Below, one piece after another: positions 8,363 through 18,369 of a stretch of DNA of 64,000 nucleotides. The stretch comes from Paraburkholderia oxyphila NBRC 105797 (GTDB lineage Bacteria > Pseudomonadota > Gammaproteobacteria > Burkholderiales > Burkholderiaceae), in NCBI RefSeq assembly GCF_000685075.1, contig NZ_BAYD01000004.1, forward strand, positions 62,001 through 126,000. The letters run 5' to 3'. A program made the position numbers and the translations under genes. Within the stretch, counting starts at the first letter, position 1. Each line of letters begins with the position of its first letter. The notes under the pieces were generated by a model. The model did not search any database. It was not told the DNA's origin and worked only from the letters and a program-made list of their open reading frames with translations.

Positions 8363-9340
8363 ATGCTCATCAATTGCGCCGCCTACCAGGGCGGCAAGAA
8401 ACTGGCCGACATCGGCATCGAGGCCATCAGCGACTACCTCCAGAAACCCGAATGCTTCGTCTGGGTTGCGCTCAAGGACCCCGACGCGGCCGAGATGGCC
8501 GCGATGCAAGAGGAATTCGACCTGCATGCGCTCGCCATCGAAGACGTGATGAACGGCAAGCAGCGCCCCAAAATCGAGGAATACGGCGACACGCTCTTCA
8601 CGGTGTTCCATACGATCGAGCTCGACGAGGAGGGCGAGATCGTCACCGGCCAGGTGAACGTGTTCGCGGGCCCGAATTTCGTGCTCTCGGTGCGCCACCG
8701 CGCGCAACAGGGCTTCCAGGAGGTGCGTACGCGCTGCGAGCGCGAACCGGAGCTGCTCAAGGAGGGCGCCGGCTTCGTGCTCTACGCGCTCATGGACAGC
8801 GTGGTCGACCGTTACGCGCCGGTGCTCGAGAAGCTCTCCGGCGAGATCGAGGACCTGGAGGACCGCATCTTCGAGAAGCACACACTCGCGCAGTCGCGCG
8901 CCATCATCGAGGATCTCTATTCGCTCAAACGCCGCCTCGTGATCCTCGAGCATCACATCACGCCGCTCGTCGACGCCGTGGGCAAGCTCGTGGGCGGGCG
9001 CATTCCGCAGATCTGCATTGGCATGCAGGCGTACTATCGCGATGTCTACGACCATCTCGTGCGCGTGTCCAACCTCGTCGATGCGCGCCGCGAAATGATC
9101 GTGACGGCGATCCAGGTGAATCTCGGCATGATCTCGCTCGCCGAAAACGAAGTGACCAAGCGGCTCGGCTCGTTCGCCGCGCTGTTCGCCGTGCCGACCA
9201 TGATTGCGGGTATCTACGGGATGAACTTCGCCAATATCCCCGAGCTGCATTTCAAGTATGGCTACCAGATTTGCCTCGCCGTGATGGCGATCATCGACGT
9301 CGTGCTGATCATCCTGTTCCGCCGCGGCGGGTGGCTCTGA
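8363..9340 (+). CDS. corA: CorA family magnesium/cobalt transporter
   Basis: A 325-residue inner membrane cation channel. A long soluble alpha/beta and helical N-terminal domain is followed by two C-terminal membrane helices; the defining selectivity-loop motif YGMNFANIPE (GMN at about residues 286-288) lies between them. The protein ends in a basic RRGGWL. Length and order of parts match CorA. The start has the neighbouring sequence GGGACGAACACGACAC upstream, with a modest ribosome site. Monocistronic, followed by the ribose operon promoter. Confidence 0.93.
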   Translation: MLINCAAYQGGKKLADIGIEAISDYLQKPECFVWVALKDPDAAEMAAMQEEFDLHALAIEDVMNGKQRPKIEEYGDTLFTVFHTIELDEEGEIVTGQVNVFAGPNFVLSVRHRAQQGFQEVRTRCEREPELLKEGAGFVLYALMDSVVDRYAPVLEKLSGEIEDLEDRIFEKHTLAQSRAIIEDLYSLKRRLVILEHHITPLVDAVGKLVGGRIPQICIGMQAYYRDVYDHLVRVSNLVDARREMIVTAIQVNLGMISLAENEVTKRLGSFAALFAVPTMIAGIYGMNFANIPELHFKYGYQICLAVMAIIDVVLIILFRRGGWL

Positions 9341-9396
9341 GCGCGATGCCGATGGCGGCTGCTGCGCCGCAGCGCGGCGCACGGCGGCCTGCGCCA

Positions 9397-9447
9397 TTGA
9401 CATTGCCGATCGTGCGCCCCGAGAATGGGGCGCCTGAAAACGTTTGC
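9397..9447 (+). promoter_or_regulatory. rbsB promoter with predicted RbsR operator
   Basis: A -35 TTGACA (9397-9402) and a -10-like GAGAAT (9421-9426) are separated by 18 bases. The -10 lies in the loop of a perfect 7-bp inverted repeat GCGCCCC...GGGGCGC (9414-9433). Just downstream is GAAAACGTTTGC (9436-9447), whose core AAACGTTT is the typical LacI/RbsR half-palindrome, placed where a repressor would block initiation. The same AAACGTTTGC box recurs before the chemotaxis gene at 16137. Confidence 0.55.
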
Positions 9448-9498
9448 GCATAACCAGAAATACGGCCCGGCCGGGCCCGACAACCGGAGACACAAACG

Positions 9499-10479
9499 AT
9501 GAACTCCCGCATTCGCCGGCGCGTTCTTGGCGCCGCAGCCGCACTTGCCACCGTTGCCTTCGCGGCCACCATGCCGCTTGCCGCTCACGCCCAGTCGGCG
9601 GCCGGCCACAAGCCGAAAGTCGCGCTCGTCATGAAGTCGCTCGCCAACGAGTTCTTCCTCACCATGGAGACCGGTGCGAAGGACTACCAGAAGCACAACG
9701 CGTCCGAGTTCGACCTCGTGACCAACGGCATCAAGAACGAGACCGACACGGCCGCGCAAATCCAGATCGTCGAGCAGATGATCGTCTCCAAGGTCGACGC
9801 GATCGTGCTCGCGCCCGCCGACTCCAAGGCGCTCGTGCCGGTCGTGAAGAAGGCCGTGGATGCGGGCATTATCGTCGTGAACATCGACAACCGGCTCGAT
9901 CCCGACGTGCTCAAGTCCAAAGACCTGAACGTGCCGTTCGTCGGCCCCGACAACGCCAAGGGCGCGCGCCTCGTCGGCGAGTATCTGGCGAAGAAGCTCA
10001 AGGCGGGCGATCAGGTCGGCATCGTGGAAGGTGTCTCGACCACCACCAACGCGCAGCAGCGCACGGCGGGCTTCAAGGACGCGATGCAGGCCGTGGGCGC
10101 GAAGATCGACTCGGTGCAGTCGGGCGAATGGGAAATCGACAAGGGCAATGCGGTCGCCTCGGCCATGCTCAATGAGTATCCGGACATGAAGGCGCTCCTG
10201 TGCGGCAACGACAACATGGCGATCGGCGCCGTGTCGGCGGTGCGGGCGGCCGGCAAGCAAGGCAAGGTCTACGTGGTGGGCTACGACAACATCGACGCGA
10301 TCAAGCCGATGCTCAAGGACGGCCGCGTGCTTGCCACCGCCGACCAGTTCGCCGCGAAGCAGGCCGTATTCGGCATCGATACGGCGCTCAAGGCGCTCAA
10401 GGGGCATAAGAAGCAGTCGGAACTCTCGGGTGTGGTCGAGACGCCGGTCGTGCTCGTGACGAAGGATTCGGTGAAATAG
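9499..10479 (+). CDS. rbsB: Ribose-type ABC transporter substrate-binding protein
   Basis: A 326-residue periplasmic sugar-binding protein of the RbsB/D-xylose class. A signal peptide (cleavage near AHAQSAAG, about residue 32) precedes a type I binding-protein fold with family motifs KVALVMKSLANEFF, VDAIVLAPADSKALVPVVKKA and YVVGYDNIDAI. The ribosome site CCGGAGA lies 11 bases upstream. First gene of the rbsB-A-C-R-K cluster. Ribose is inferred from the adjacent ribokinase and RbsR; the order B-A-C-R-K is the usual Burkholderiales one. Confidence 0.9.
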   Translation: MNSRIRRRVLGAAAALATVAFAATMPLAAHAQSAAGHKPKVALVMKSLANEFFLTMETGAKDYQKHNASEFDLVTNGIKNETDTAAQIQIVEQMIVSKVDAIVLAPADSKALVPVVKKAVDAGIIVVNIDNRLDPDVLKSKDLNVPFVGPDNAKGARLVGEYLAKKLKAGDQVGIVEGVSTTTNAQQRTAGFKDAMQAVGAKIDSVQSGEWEIDKGNAVASAMLNEYPDMKALLCGNDNMAIGAVSAVRAAGKQGKVYVVGYDNIDAIKPMLKDGRVLATADQFAAKQAVFGIDTALKALKGHKKQSELSGVVETPVVLVTKDSVK

Positions 10480-10731
10480 GGCGGCAAAATATGCATGCCG
10501 AATCGTTTGGCGTGCGTTAATCGCGCGAGCGGTTTTCGTGTCGCGGCTTCGTGTCGCGTTCTGGTGTAATAAGCGCTCAAGAAAAGCGCCGCGCCGCCGT
10601 TATTCGTACGTGATGGCCGCGCCAGCCAGCGAGCCGCCGAGGTGTGCCGCTTTATCGGCGGCCGGGCGCCGCACGAGCCTGCGCTACCGCTGCGGGTTCC
10701 GGGCGGCGCGGCTCGCGAGAACAGGATCGTG

Positions 10732-12480
10732 ATGGAAGCAATTGCCCCCGACGCCCAGCCGCCCGCATCCGCCCAAGGCGTGGTGCTGACGGTGACGGGC
10801 GCCGGCAAGACCTACGAGCAGCCGGTGCTCGCCGACGTCAGCCTCGCGCTGCACGCGGGGGAGGTGCTTGCGCTCACGGGCGAGAACGGCGCGGGCAAGA
10901 GCACGCTCTCGAAGATCGTGGGCGGGCTCACGGCGCCCAGCACCGGCAGCATGACGCTGATGGGCGAGCCCTATGCCCCGGCGAGCCGCACCCAGGCGGA
11001 AGCGCTCGGCGTGCGCATGGTGATGCAGGAGCTCAACCTGCTGCCCACGCTAACGGTCGCCGAGAACCTGTTTCTGAACCGCTTGCCGCGCCGCTTCGGG
11101 CCGCTCGGCTGGATCGATCGCACGCGTTTGCGCGAGGACGCCCGCGCCGCGATGGCGCAAGTCGGGCTCGAGGCGATCGACCCCGACACGCCGGTGGGCG
11201 AGCTCGGCATCGGTCATCGGCAACTCGTGGAGATCGCGCGTAACCTGATCGGCGACGAGACACAAGGCGCCGCGCCGCTGCGCGTGCTGATCCTCGACGA
11301 ACCCACCGCGATGCTCACGGGCCGCGAGGTCGAGCTGCTGTTCGAGCAGATCGACCGGCTCAGGGCGCGCGGCGTGGCGCTCGTCTACATCTCGCACCGG
11401 CTCGAGGAGCTCGAGCGCATCGCGCAGCGCGTGGCGGTGCTGCGCGACGGCCGGCTCGTGCGCGTGGACGCCATGGGCAATCTCACGCCCGAACGTATCG
11501 TCGCGCTGATGGTGGGCCGCGAGCTGGGTGAGCGCATCGAGCTGGGCGAGCGGCGCATTGGCGCGCCGCTCCTCAAGGTGGAGGGGATCGGTCGCGCGAA
11601 CGTCGTGCGCGATGTCTCGTTCGAGGTGCGCGCGGGCGAGATCTTCGGCGTGTCGGGGCTGATCGGCGCGGGGCGCACCGAGCTCATGCGCCTCATCTAC
11701 GGCGCCGACGCGAAGGATCGCGGCACGGTCGCGCTCGCGAGCACGCCGGGCGCGCCGCCCGTGCCGGTGCGCATCGACTCGCCGGTGGATGCGGTGCGCC
11801 AGGGCATCGCGCTCATCACCGAGGACCGCAAGGGCGAAGGCTTGTTGCTGCCGCAACCGGTCGCCGCCAACGTCTCGCTCGGCAATGTGGGCGCCGTGGC
11901 CCGCTATGGCGTAGTGGACGCCGCGCGCGAGAACGCGCTGGCCGGTGCGCAGATCGACGCCTTGCGCATCCGCACGTCCGGCCCCGGACAGAGCGTGGGC
12001 GAGCTGTCGGGCGGCAACCAGCAGAAGGTGGTGATCGGCCGCTGGCTCGCGCGGCGCAGCACCGGCGCCCAGGCCGCCAAAGCCGCGCAAGGCGATGTGC
12101 ACGGCGTGCGCGTGCTGTTGTTCGACGAACCCACGCGCGGCATCGACGTGGGCGCGAAATTCGACATCTATGCGCTGATGGGCGCGCTCGCGCGCGAGGG
12201 CTGCGCGCTCGTCGTGGTCTCGAGCGACCTGCGCGAGCTGATGCTGATTTGCGACCGCATCGGCGTGATGTCGGCGGGGAAAATGACGGCGATCTTCGCG
12301 CGCGGGGAGTGGACCCAGGACGCCTTGCTCGGCGCCGCGTTCGCGGGCTATCGCGCCGAAGACGCGATGCTCGCCGATGCCGCCGACCTGCCCGAGCTGA
12401 AAACGGCTGCGCCCGCGCAGCGGCCCGAGGGCCGCGTTCAATCGCCGCCGCCCGATGGGCGAGGAGGAAGCGCTTCATGA
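10732..12480 (+). CDS. rbsA: Ribose ABC transporter ATP-binding protein (two-domain)
   Basis: A 582-residue duplicated ATPase. The first domain has Walker A GENGAGKST (residues 50-58) and Walker B LRVLILDEPTAML; the second has the degenerate P-loop GLIGAGRTE usual in this family, and a complete LSGGNQQKVVIGRWL signature with LFDEPTRGIDVG. The ATG at 10732 is chosen because the ORF upstream is unlike the family; a weak AGGAT precedes it. The gap after rbsB is about 250 bases. Its stop overlaps the rbsC start (ATGA). Confidence 0.9.
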   Translation: MEAIAPDAQPPASAQGVVLTVTGAGKTYEQPVLADVSLALHAGEVLALTGENGAGKSTLSKIVGGLTAPSTGSMTLMGEPYAPASRTQAEALGVRMVMQELNLLPTLTVAENLFLNRLPRRFGPLGWIDRTRLREDARAAMAQVGLEAIDPDTPVGELGIGHRQLVEIARNLIGDETQGAAPLRVLILDEPTAMLTGREVELLFEQIDRLRARGVALVYISHRLEELERIAQRVAVLRDGRLVRVDAMGNLTPERIVALMVGRELGERIELGERRIGAPLLKVEGIGRANVVRDVSFEVRAGEIFGVSGLIGAGRTELMRLIYGADAKDRGTVALASTPGAPPVPVRIDSPVDAVRQGIALITEDRKGEGLLLPQPVAANVSLGNVGAVARYGVVDAARENALAGAQIDALRIRTSGPGQSVGELSGGNQQKVVIGRWLARRSTGAQAAKAAQGDVHGVRVLLFDEPTRGIDVGAKFDIYALMGALAREGCALVVVSSDLRELMLICDRIGVMSAGKMTAIFARGEWTQDALLGAAFAGYRAEDAMLADAADLPELKTAAPAQRPEGRVQSPPPDGRGGSAS

Positions 12481-13544
12481 CGAATCGACCGTTGCGCGAT
12501 CAACCAGGGCGGCCCGCAGAGCCGGCACAGCCCGCGCCGCATGGCAACGCCCCGCACGCCGCCGCGCCGACGGCCGCGAGCGCGAAGCCCGTCGGCACGC
12601 GCTTTGGCTTTTCGAACTATCTGGGCCTCGCGCTCGCGCTGGTCGCGATGATCGTGCTGTTCTCGCTGCTGAGTTCGCACTTCCTGACCTACGATACGTT
12701 CAGCACGATCGCGAACCAGATTCCCGATCTCGTCGTCATGTCGGTGGGCATGACGTTCGTCCTGATCATCGCGGGCATCGATCTCTCGGTGGGCTCGGTG
12801 CTGGCGCTCGGGGCGTCGGTGGTGAGCGTGGCCGCGCTCAAGTGGGGACTCGGCGCGCTGCCCGCCGCGCTGCTCGGGCTGCTGGCCGCGGCGGCCACGG
12901 GCACGCTCACGGGTGCGGTCACGGTGGGCTGGCGCATTCCGTCGTTCATCGTCTCGCTCGGCGTGCTGGAGGCCGCGCGCGGCCTCGCGTACCAGATGAC
13001 GAATTCGCGCACCGCCTATATCGGCGATGCGTTCGACTTCCTCTCGAATCCGATCGCGTTCGGCATCTCGCCCGCGTTCCTGATCGCCGTGGCGGTCATG
13101 GTGATCGCGCAACTGGTGCTCACGCGCACGGTGTTCGGCCGCTACCTGATCGGCATCGGCACCAACGAGGAGGCGGTGCGGCTCGCGGGCGTCGATCCGC
13201 GGCCGTACAAGATCGTCGTGTTCGCGTTGATGGGCGCGCTCTCGGGGCTCGCCGCGCTGTTCCAGATCTCGCGCCTCGAGGCCGCGGATCCGAACGCGGG
13301 CGTCGGCCTCGAGCTGCAGGTGATCGCCGCCGTGGTGATCGGCGGCACGAGCCTGATGGGCGGGCGCGGCTCGGTCATCAGCACGTTTTTCGGCGTGTTG
13401 ATCATTTCCGTGCTCGCGGCGGGGCTCGCGCAGATCGGCGCGAACGAGCCGACCAAGCGCATCATCACCGGCGCGGTGATCGTGGTCGCGGTGGTGCTCG
13501 ACACGTATCGAAGCCACCGCAGCGGCAAGCGCGGCGGCAAGTGA
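12477..13544 (+). CDS. rbsC: Ribose ABC transporter permease
   Basis: A 355-residue inner membrane permease with 8-10 hydrophobic segments after a Pro/Ala-rich cytoplasmic N-terminus of about 40 residues. The family signatures GIDLSVGSVLALG and GGTSLMGGRGSVIST are present. The ATG overlaps the rbsA stop by 4 bases, indicating translational coupling. Works with RbsA and RbsB in pentose import. Confidence 0.92.
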   Translation: MTNRPLRDQPGRPAEPAQPAPHGNAPHAAAPTAASAKPVGTRFGFSNYLGLALALVAMIVLFSLLSSHFLTYDTFSTIANQIPDLVVMSVGMTFVLIIAGIDLSVGSVLALGASVVSVAALKWGLGALPAALLGLLAAAATGTLTGAVTVGWRIPSFIVSLGVLEAARGLAYQMTNSRTAYIGDAFDFLSNPIAFGISPAFLIAVAVMVIAQLVLTRTVFGRYLIGIGTNEEAVRLAGVDPRPYKIVVFALMGALSGLAALFQISRLEAADPNAGVGLELQVIAAVVIGGTSLMGGRGSVISTFFGVLIISVLAAGLAQIGANEPTKRIITGAVIVVAVVLDTYRSHRSGKRGGK

Positions 13545-13652
13545 CGTGACAACGGACGGGGCCGCTTTGGGCGGCCACGCCTGCGGTAGCGAATGCAGTT
13601 GGTGAAGCAGCAAGTGAAGTAGCAGCACGAAGGCGTTAGAAGAAAAAAACGA

Positions 13653-13683
13653 GAGCGCGGCCGGGTAAGCGACCGGCGCGCTC
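13653..13683. other. GC-rich hairpin between rbsC and rbsR
   Basis: Imperfect inverted repeat GAGCGCG-(G)-CCGG, loop GTAAGCGA, CCGG-CGCGCTC, in the 247-base gap between the permease and regulator genes. It has an A-run on its 5' side and no T-run on the plus strand, so it is not a convincing terminator for the rbs mRNA. It could stabilise the upstream transcript segment. Confidence 0.35.
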
Positions 13684-13791
13684 GCCGAGGGCAATCGCCG
13701 TGCAAAGCCGCCTCGAATAACAAAAAAGAGGCGCGGCCGCGCGGCGGCAGCAGTAGAAAACGCGCAGGACGAAGCAGGAGCAACAGCAAAG

Positions 13792-14835
13792 ATGGCGACG
13801 ATCAAAGATGTGGCCGCCGTGGCGGGGGTGTCTTTCACGACGGTGTCGCATGTGGTGAACAATTCGCGGCCGGTATCGGCGGACGTGCGGGCCAAGGTCG
13901 AGCAGGCGATTCGCGACCTCAACTACGTGCCGTCGGCGGTCGCGCGCTCGCTCAAGGCGCGCTCGACGGCGACGATCGGGCTCGTGGTGCCCAACGGCAC
14001 GAATCCGTACTACGCGGAGCTCGCGCGCGGCGTCGAGGACGGCTGCGCGCAGAAGGGCTACTGCGTGTTCTTCTGCAATTCCGATGACGATCCGGTCAAG
14101 CAGCGCAACTATCTGCGCGTGCTGCAGGAAAAGCGCATCGACGGGCTGATCGTGGCGTCGACGGGCGACGACGCCGTGCTCGCGGCCACGCTCGGCGAGA
14201 CACGCGAGCCGATCGTCGTGGTGGACCGCAACATCGAGGGGCTGAACGCCGATCTCGTGCAGATCGACCACGAACGCGGCGCATGGCTCGCGACGCGTCA
14301 TTTGCTCGAGCTCGGGCACTCGAGGATCGGTTGCATCACGGGGCCGGTCAGCACGGCGGTGGCCGCGATGCGCATGCATGGCTTCTTGCGCGCGATGGCC
14401 GAGCGCGGCATCGAGATCGCACCGGGTGCGATCGTCGAGGCCGACTTCTCGGGCACGGGCGGCTACCGCGCCGCGGCGCAACTGCTCGACACCGTGCGCC
14501 CCAGCGCGATCTTCGCCGGCAACGACATGATGGGCATCGGCGCGCTGCGGGCGGCTGCCGAACGCGGCCTGCGCGTGCCCACCGACTGCTCGATCATCGG
14601 CTTCGATGACATCGAGCTCGGCCAGTTCACGTGGCCCGCGCTCTCGACGGTCGGCCAGCCGGTGCGCGCGCTCGGCGAGATGGCGGCGCTCACGCTGATC
14701 GAGCGGATTGGCGCAGCCGGGCAGGAGCGCACTGACTCGACGGTGCTGCGGCGCGTGATGGCGCCGCAGCTCTTGCCGCGCGAATCCACCGCGCCGTGGT
14801 GCGGCACCCGCGAGCAGGCGACGCTCGCGGCGTGA
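13792..14835 (+). CDS. rbsR: LacI family repressor of the ribose operon
   Basis: A 347-residue regulator with the LacI helix-turn-helix MATIKDVAAVAGVSFTTVSHVVNNS, the hinge YVPSAVARSLKARST, and a sugar-binding core (IGLVVPNGTNPYYAELARGVED) ending in FDDIELGQFTWPALSTV. It lies inside the rbs cluster, between the permease and ribokinase genes. The likely operators are the AAACGTTTGC boxes before rbsB and before the chemotaxis gene. Naming as RbsR rests on position and family. Confidence 0.85.
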   Translation: MATIKDVAAVAGVSFTTVSHVVNNSRPVSADVRAKVEQAIRDLNYVPSAVARSLKARSTATIGLVVPNGTNPYYAELARGVEDGCAQKGYCVFFCNSDDDPVKQRNYLRVLQEKRIDGLIVASTGDDAVLAATLGETREPIVVVDRNIEGLNADLVQIDHERGAWLATRHLLELGHSRIGCITGPVSTAVAAMRMHGFLRAMAERGIEIAPGAIVEADFSGTGGYRAAAQLLDTVRPSAIFAGNDMMGIGALRAAAERGLRVPTDCSIIGFDDIELGQFTWPALSTVGQPVRALGEMAALTLIERIGAAGQERTDSTVLRRVMAPQLLPRESTAPWCGTREQATLAA

Positions 14836-14895
14836 AGCGCATGCACGAGCGCGTGCATAATCGGCCGACTGGATCTTGCACAGGAGGCAAACGAA

Positions 14896-15927
14896 GTGGC
14901 GATTGACGAAACCCCGCGCCCGGTGACGCAAACGGCGGCGCAAGCCGGCACGCAAGATCGCGCCCGGCACGGCGCCAACGCGGCGCGCGGCGGCGTTGCG
15001 GTGGTCGGCAGCCTGAACATGGATCTCGTCGTGCGAGCGCCGCGCCTGCCGCGCCCCGGCGAGACGCTCGCGGGCAGCGCCTTCGCGCAGGTGGCGGGCG
15101 GCAAGGGCGGCAACCAGGCGGTCGCGGCGGCGCGTCTTGGCGCGCGGGTGGCCATGATCGGCTGCGTGGGCGCCGACGCCAATGGCGAGTTGCTGCGCGC
15201 CGGGCTGCTGGCCGAAGGCATCGACTGCGGGGCGCTCGATACCGCGCCGCAGGCGCCGACCGGCGTGGCGCTGATCGTCGTCGACGACGCGAGCCAGAAC
15301 GCCATCGTGATCGTGGCGGGCAGCAACGGCGAAGTGACGCCGGCCACGCTCGCGCACCACGAGGCGGCGCTCGCGGCGGCCGACGTCGTCGTCTGCCAGC
15401 TGGAGACGCCGCCCGACGCGGTGCATGCGGCGCTCGCCGCCGCGCGCCGGCTCGGCAAGACCACCATCCTCAATCCGGCGCCCGCCACCGGCCCGCTGCC
15501 GGCCGAGTGGCTGCCGCTCATCGATTACCTCGTTCCCAACGAACTCGAAGCCGCGACGCTCACGGGCCTGCCGCTCGACACGCCCGAGGACGCCGCGCGC
15601 GCCGCGCTGGCGCTGCATCGCGCGGGGGCGCGCAACGTGCTGGTGACGCTCGGCGCGCAGGGGGTCTGCGCGCTGCTCGGCGAGGGGGCCGCGCAGGCAT
15701 CGGACGCAGCGGGCGCGCCGTCGCCGGCGCACTGGCCCGCGCCCAAGGTGGCCGCGGTCGACACGACGGCGGCCGGCGACACCTTCATCGGCGCCCTGGC
15801 CGCGCGGCTGGCCGCCGGCGAGGCGCCCGCGCCGGCGATTCAGTTCGCGCTGCGCGCGGCGTCGATCTCCGTGACGCGCGCGGGCGCGCAACCGTCGATT
15901 CCTCGGCTGGAGGACATGGGGCGCTGA
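14896..15927 (+). CDS. rbsK: Ribokinase
   Basis: A 343-residue PfkB family sugar kinase that phosphorylates ribose at O5. The N-terminal motif VVGSLNMDLVVRAPRLPRPGET and glycine pair GGKGGNQAVAAARLGA match ribokinases, and the C-terminal catalytic signature DTTAAGDTFIGALAARL holds the base Asp and anion hole. There is an extra N-terminal tail of about 30 residues compared with enteric RbsK. GTG start at 14896 with AGGAGGCAAAC upstream. Last gene of the rbs cluster. Confidence 0.9.
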   Translation: MAIDETPRPVTQTAAQAGTQDRARHGANAARGGVAVVGSLNMDLVVRAPRLPRPGETLAGSAFAQVAGGKGGNQAVAAARLGARVAMIGCVGADANGELLRAGLLAEGIDCGALDTAPQAPTGVALIVVDDASQNAIVIVAGSNGEVTPATLAHHEAALAAADVVVCQLETPPDAVHAALAAARRLGKTTILNPAPATGPLPAEWLPLIDYLVPNELEAATLTGLPLDTPEDAARAALALHRAGARNVLVTLGAQGVCALLGEGAAQASDAAGAPSPAHWPAPKVAAVDTTAAGDTFIGALAARLAAGEAPAPAIQFALRAASISVTRAGAQPSIPRLEDMGR

Positions 15928-16032
15928 ACTTGGGCCTCTGGACGCGGCGCGTCTTCGCGTCAGGCAAAACGCCTGTGCGTGGTCCACGCGTTGTAATTTA
16001 TTCGTCAGGAAACTCCCTGATTCTTCACACCT

Positions 16033-16064
16033 TATAATAATTTCAAGCCTCCCAAACGTTTGCC
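16033..16064 (+). promoter_or_regulatory. Promoter and predicted RbsR box before the chemotaxis gene
   Basis: A -10 hexamer TATAAT at 16033-16038 is followed by CCAAACGTTTGCC (core AAACGTTT at 16054-16061). The sequence AAACGTTTGC is identical in the rbsB control region. The box lies about 15 bases past the -10, as at rbsB. No good -35 is seen at 17 bases. Two small hairpins (15961-15975 and 16005-16020) precede it and may end the rbs transcript. Confidence 0.45.
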
Positions 16065-16136
16065 GTAAACCCATTCAGGGCAGCAGCCCGCAATTTGAGG
16101 CGTAGCAAGCCGCCTCACGGCAAGCACGGGAGAGTC

Positions 16137-17972
16137 ATGAACAAGGGCATCAGCATCAAGGCGCGCATCGGCCTCACGATGGGTTTTCTGGCGGCGCTCA
16201 TCGTCGCCATCAGCGGGGTGGGGCTGTTCGGCCTGACGCGCTCGAACGACGCATATCGCGAGACCTACACCGATCAGATGCCGAGCAGCCATGCCGTGAA
16301 CATGGCCGAGATCTATGCGGCGCGCGAGCGGCTCGCACTCGACCGCGCTGCGTTCCAGATCGGCACGCCCGATGTGGCCGCCACGCTTGCGCGTGCGCGC
16401 ATGCTGCGCGGCGTCTCGGACGATTACTGGAAGAAGTACCTGAGCTTGCCGCGCGACGAGCAGGAAGAGCGGCTCATGCAGGACGTCGCTGGGCGCCGCA
16501 CGGCGTTTCAGCAGGCCGCCGACCAGTTTTCCACCGCCATCGCCGCGGGCGACCAGAGCAAGGTGATTGGCAGCGCCAACGCGCTGCAGACCGCTTACAG
16601 CGACCTCTCGCAGGCCGATCTCGCGCTCGACAAGCTGCAGGACACGCTCGCGAGAGCAGGCTTCGACGACGCGGAGGCGGCATTCGGCGAGCTGCGCATC
16701 GCGGCCATCGCAGCGCTTTTGGTCGGCATCGGCGCGGCGGTGTTTTCGTTTCTCACGCTGCGCCGCGCGATCTCGGAACCGCTTCGCGAGGCGCTCGGCG
16801 CCTTCTCCGCGATCGCTGCGGGCGATCTGCGCCGCCCTGTCGTGGTGCGCACGCACGACGAGATGGGCGAGCTGCTCGGCGGCGTCGCGCGCATGCAGCA
16901 CAGCCTCGGCAACACCGTGCGCTCGGTGCGCATGGGCACCGAAGCGATCGCCACGGCCACGCGCCAGATCGCGGCCGGCAATATCGATCTCTCGTCGCGC
17001 ACGGAAGAGCAGGCTTCGGCGCTGCAGGAAACCGCGTCGAGCATGGAGGAGCTGACCGGCACCGTGAAGCAGAACGCCGAAAACGCCCGCCAGGCGAGCG
17101 CGCTGGCCGCCAGCGCCTCGGACATCGCCAACAAGGGCAGCCGGGTCGTGAGCGAGGTGGTGGGCACGATGGGCGAGATCAACGAAAGCTCGGCGAAGAT
17201 CGCCGACATCATCGCGATTATCGAAGGCATCGCCTTTCAGACCAACATTCTCGCGCTCAACGCGGCCGTGGAAGCGGCTCGCGCGGGCGAGGAAGGGCGC
17301 GGCTTCGCGGTCGTGGCGGGCGAGGTGCGCAGCCTCGCGCAGCGCTCGTCGGCGGCGGCCAAGGAGATCAAGGGGCTCATCGACACCTCGGTCGAGCGCG
17401 TGCACGCGGGCTCGGCGCTCGTCGACGAGGCGGGCCGCACGATGGCGGAGATCATTGGCGCGGTGCAGCGCGTGACCGACATCATGGGCGAGATCGCGGC
17501 GGCCTCGCAGGAGCAGTCGAGCGGCATCGACCAGGTGGCGCGCGCCGTCACGCAGATGGACGAAGTCACGCAGCAAAACGCGGCGCTCGTGGAAGAGGCC
17601 GCCGCGGCGGCGCAGTCGCTCGAAGACCAGGCGAGCCGGCTGCGCGCCGCGGTCGCCGTTTTCAACGTCGACGATTCCCAGGCGCCGGTGGCGGTGCGAG
17701 CCGCATTGCATGCGGGTTCGCAGGCCGTCATCGAGCCCAATATGCCGCTCGCCAGCGCGAAGCCCCTCGCGCGTCCGGCCGCACAGTCCGCCGTGCGCGC
17801 CGGGACGCCTGCGTTGCGCAGACCAGCGCTCGCCACAACCCGCCCGGCCGCGCGCGCGCCCGCTCGCGCCCCCGGAAGCACCGCACCGGTGCCGGCTTCG
17901 GCGGGCACAGCGGCCACCACCGCGGTGGCCGCTTCGGCGGCGGGATCGAACGACGACTGGGAAACCTTCTGA
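16137..17972 (+). CDS. Methyl-accepting chemotaxis protein
   Basis: A 611-residue transmembrane chemoreceptor. Membrane helix 1 (about residues 12-34), a periplasmic four-helix-bundle-like sensor, membrane helix 2 (about 196-217), HAMP, then the methylation helices and the signalling tip with the conserved core [35 protein letters not shown] (given in parts: tip near residues 365-400). A Pro/Ala-rich linker of about 60 residues ends in DDWETF, resembling the CheR/CheB tether NWETF of Tar/Tsr. ATG 16137 with GGGAGAG upstream. A shared RbsR-like box suggests that it senses ribose or its binding protein; that is inference. Confidence 0.93.
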   Translation: MNKGISIKARIGLTMGFLAALIVAISGVGLFGLTRSNDAYRETYTDQMPSSHAVNMAEIYAARERLALDRAAFQIGTPDVAATLARARMLRGVSDDYWKKYLSLPRDEQEERLMQDVAGRRTAFQQAADQFSTAIAAGDQSKVIGSANALQTAYSDLSQADLALDKLQDTLARAGFDDAEAAFGELRIAAIAALLVGIGAAVFSFLTLRRAISEPLREALGAFSAIAAGDLRRPVVVRTHDEMGELLGGVARMQHSLGNTVRSVRMGTEAIATATRQIAAGNIDLSSRTEEQASALQETASSMEELTGTVKQNAENARQASALAASASDIANKGSRVVSEVVGTMGEINESSAKIADIIAIIEGIAFQTNILALNAAVEAARAGEEGRGFAVVAGEVRSLAQRSSAAAKEIKGLIDTSVERVHAGSALVDEAGRTMAEIIGAVQRVTDIMGEIAAASQEQSSGIDQVARAVTQMDEVTQQNAALVEEAAAAAQSLEDQASRLRAAVAVFNVDDSQAPVAVRAALHAGSQAVIEPNMPLASAKPLARPAAQSAVRAGTPALRRPALATTRPAARAPARAPGSTAPVPASAGTAATTAVAASAAGSNDDWETF

Positions 17973-18369
17973 CGCAAGGCTGCGGCGTCAGCATGCACCA
18001 CGCGCGAGCCGCCATGGCCGCATTCGCGCCGCGCTGGTGCAGCAGCGTTATTTCTGGCCACAAGGCCAATGCATGCGCGGTGCGATGCCGGTTACGGTAC
18101 ATTGTGAAACTTGTCACGCGCACAGACGGGGTCGCACGGTACACTGCGCTGCGGTGTCGAAGCCGATGCGTACCGCAACGCGCCGCAAGCGGCGCGGCAG
18201 GTCCGGCCGTAGCGGGGCGCTCGCGCGAAGCCGGCGCGGCTGGGCGAGGCGCTTCGCAGTGCAATACGCACCCGCCCAGGCATTGCCATGGCGCGACATG
18301 ACACAACATGCCGGCTGAACGCGAGAGACCTGCGCTGCCGGCGCACGAACGCAAGGAAAGGACCCAGAC
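17973..18369. other. Intergenic region
   Basis: No gene supported. Two direct copies of ACGGTACAYTG (18094-18104 and 18136-18146) flank GTGAAACTTGTCAC, a loose palindrome; they may be regulatory for the hydratase gene but nothing else supports this. AAGGAAAGG precedes the next start. Confidence 0.4.

Noticed and set aside
13653..13683. Terminator inside the ribose operon
   Set aside because: No T-run on the coding strand, and rbsR and rbsK follow closely in the same orientation.
13636..16074. Very long open frame on the minus strand across rbsR and rbsK
   Set aside because: It mirrors well-supported plus-strand genes; the protein is Arg/His-rich with no family motif. It is a high-GC antisense shadow, as are the long frames at 505-1941, 16032-17711, 19761-21710 and 23185-25089.
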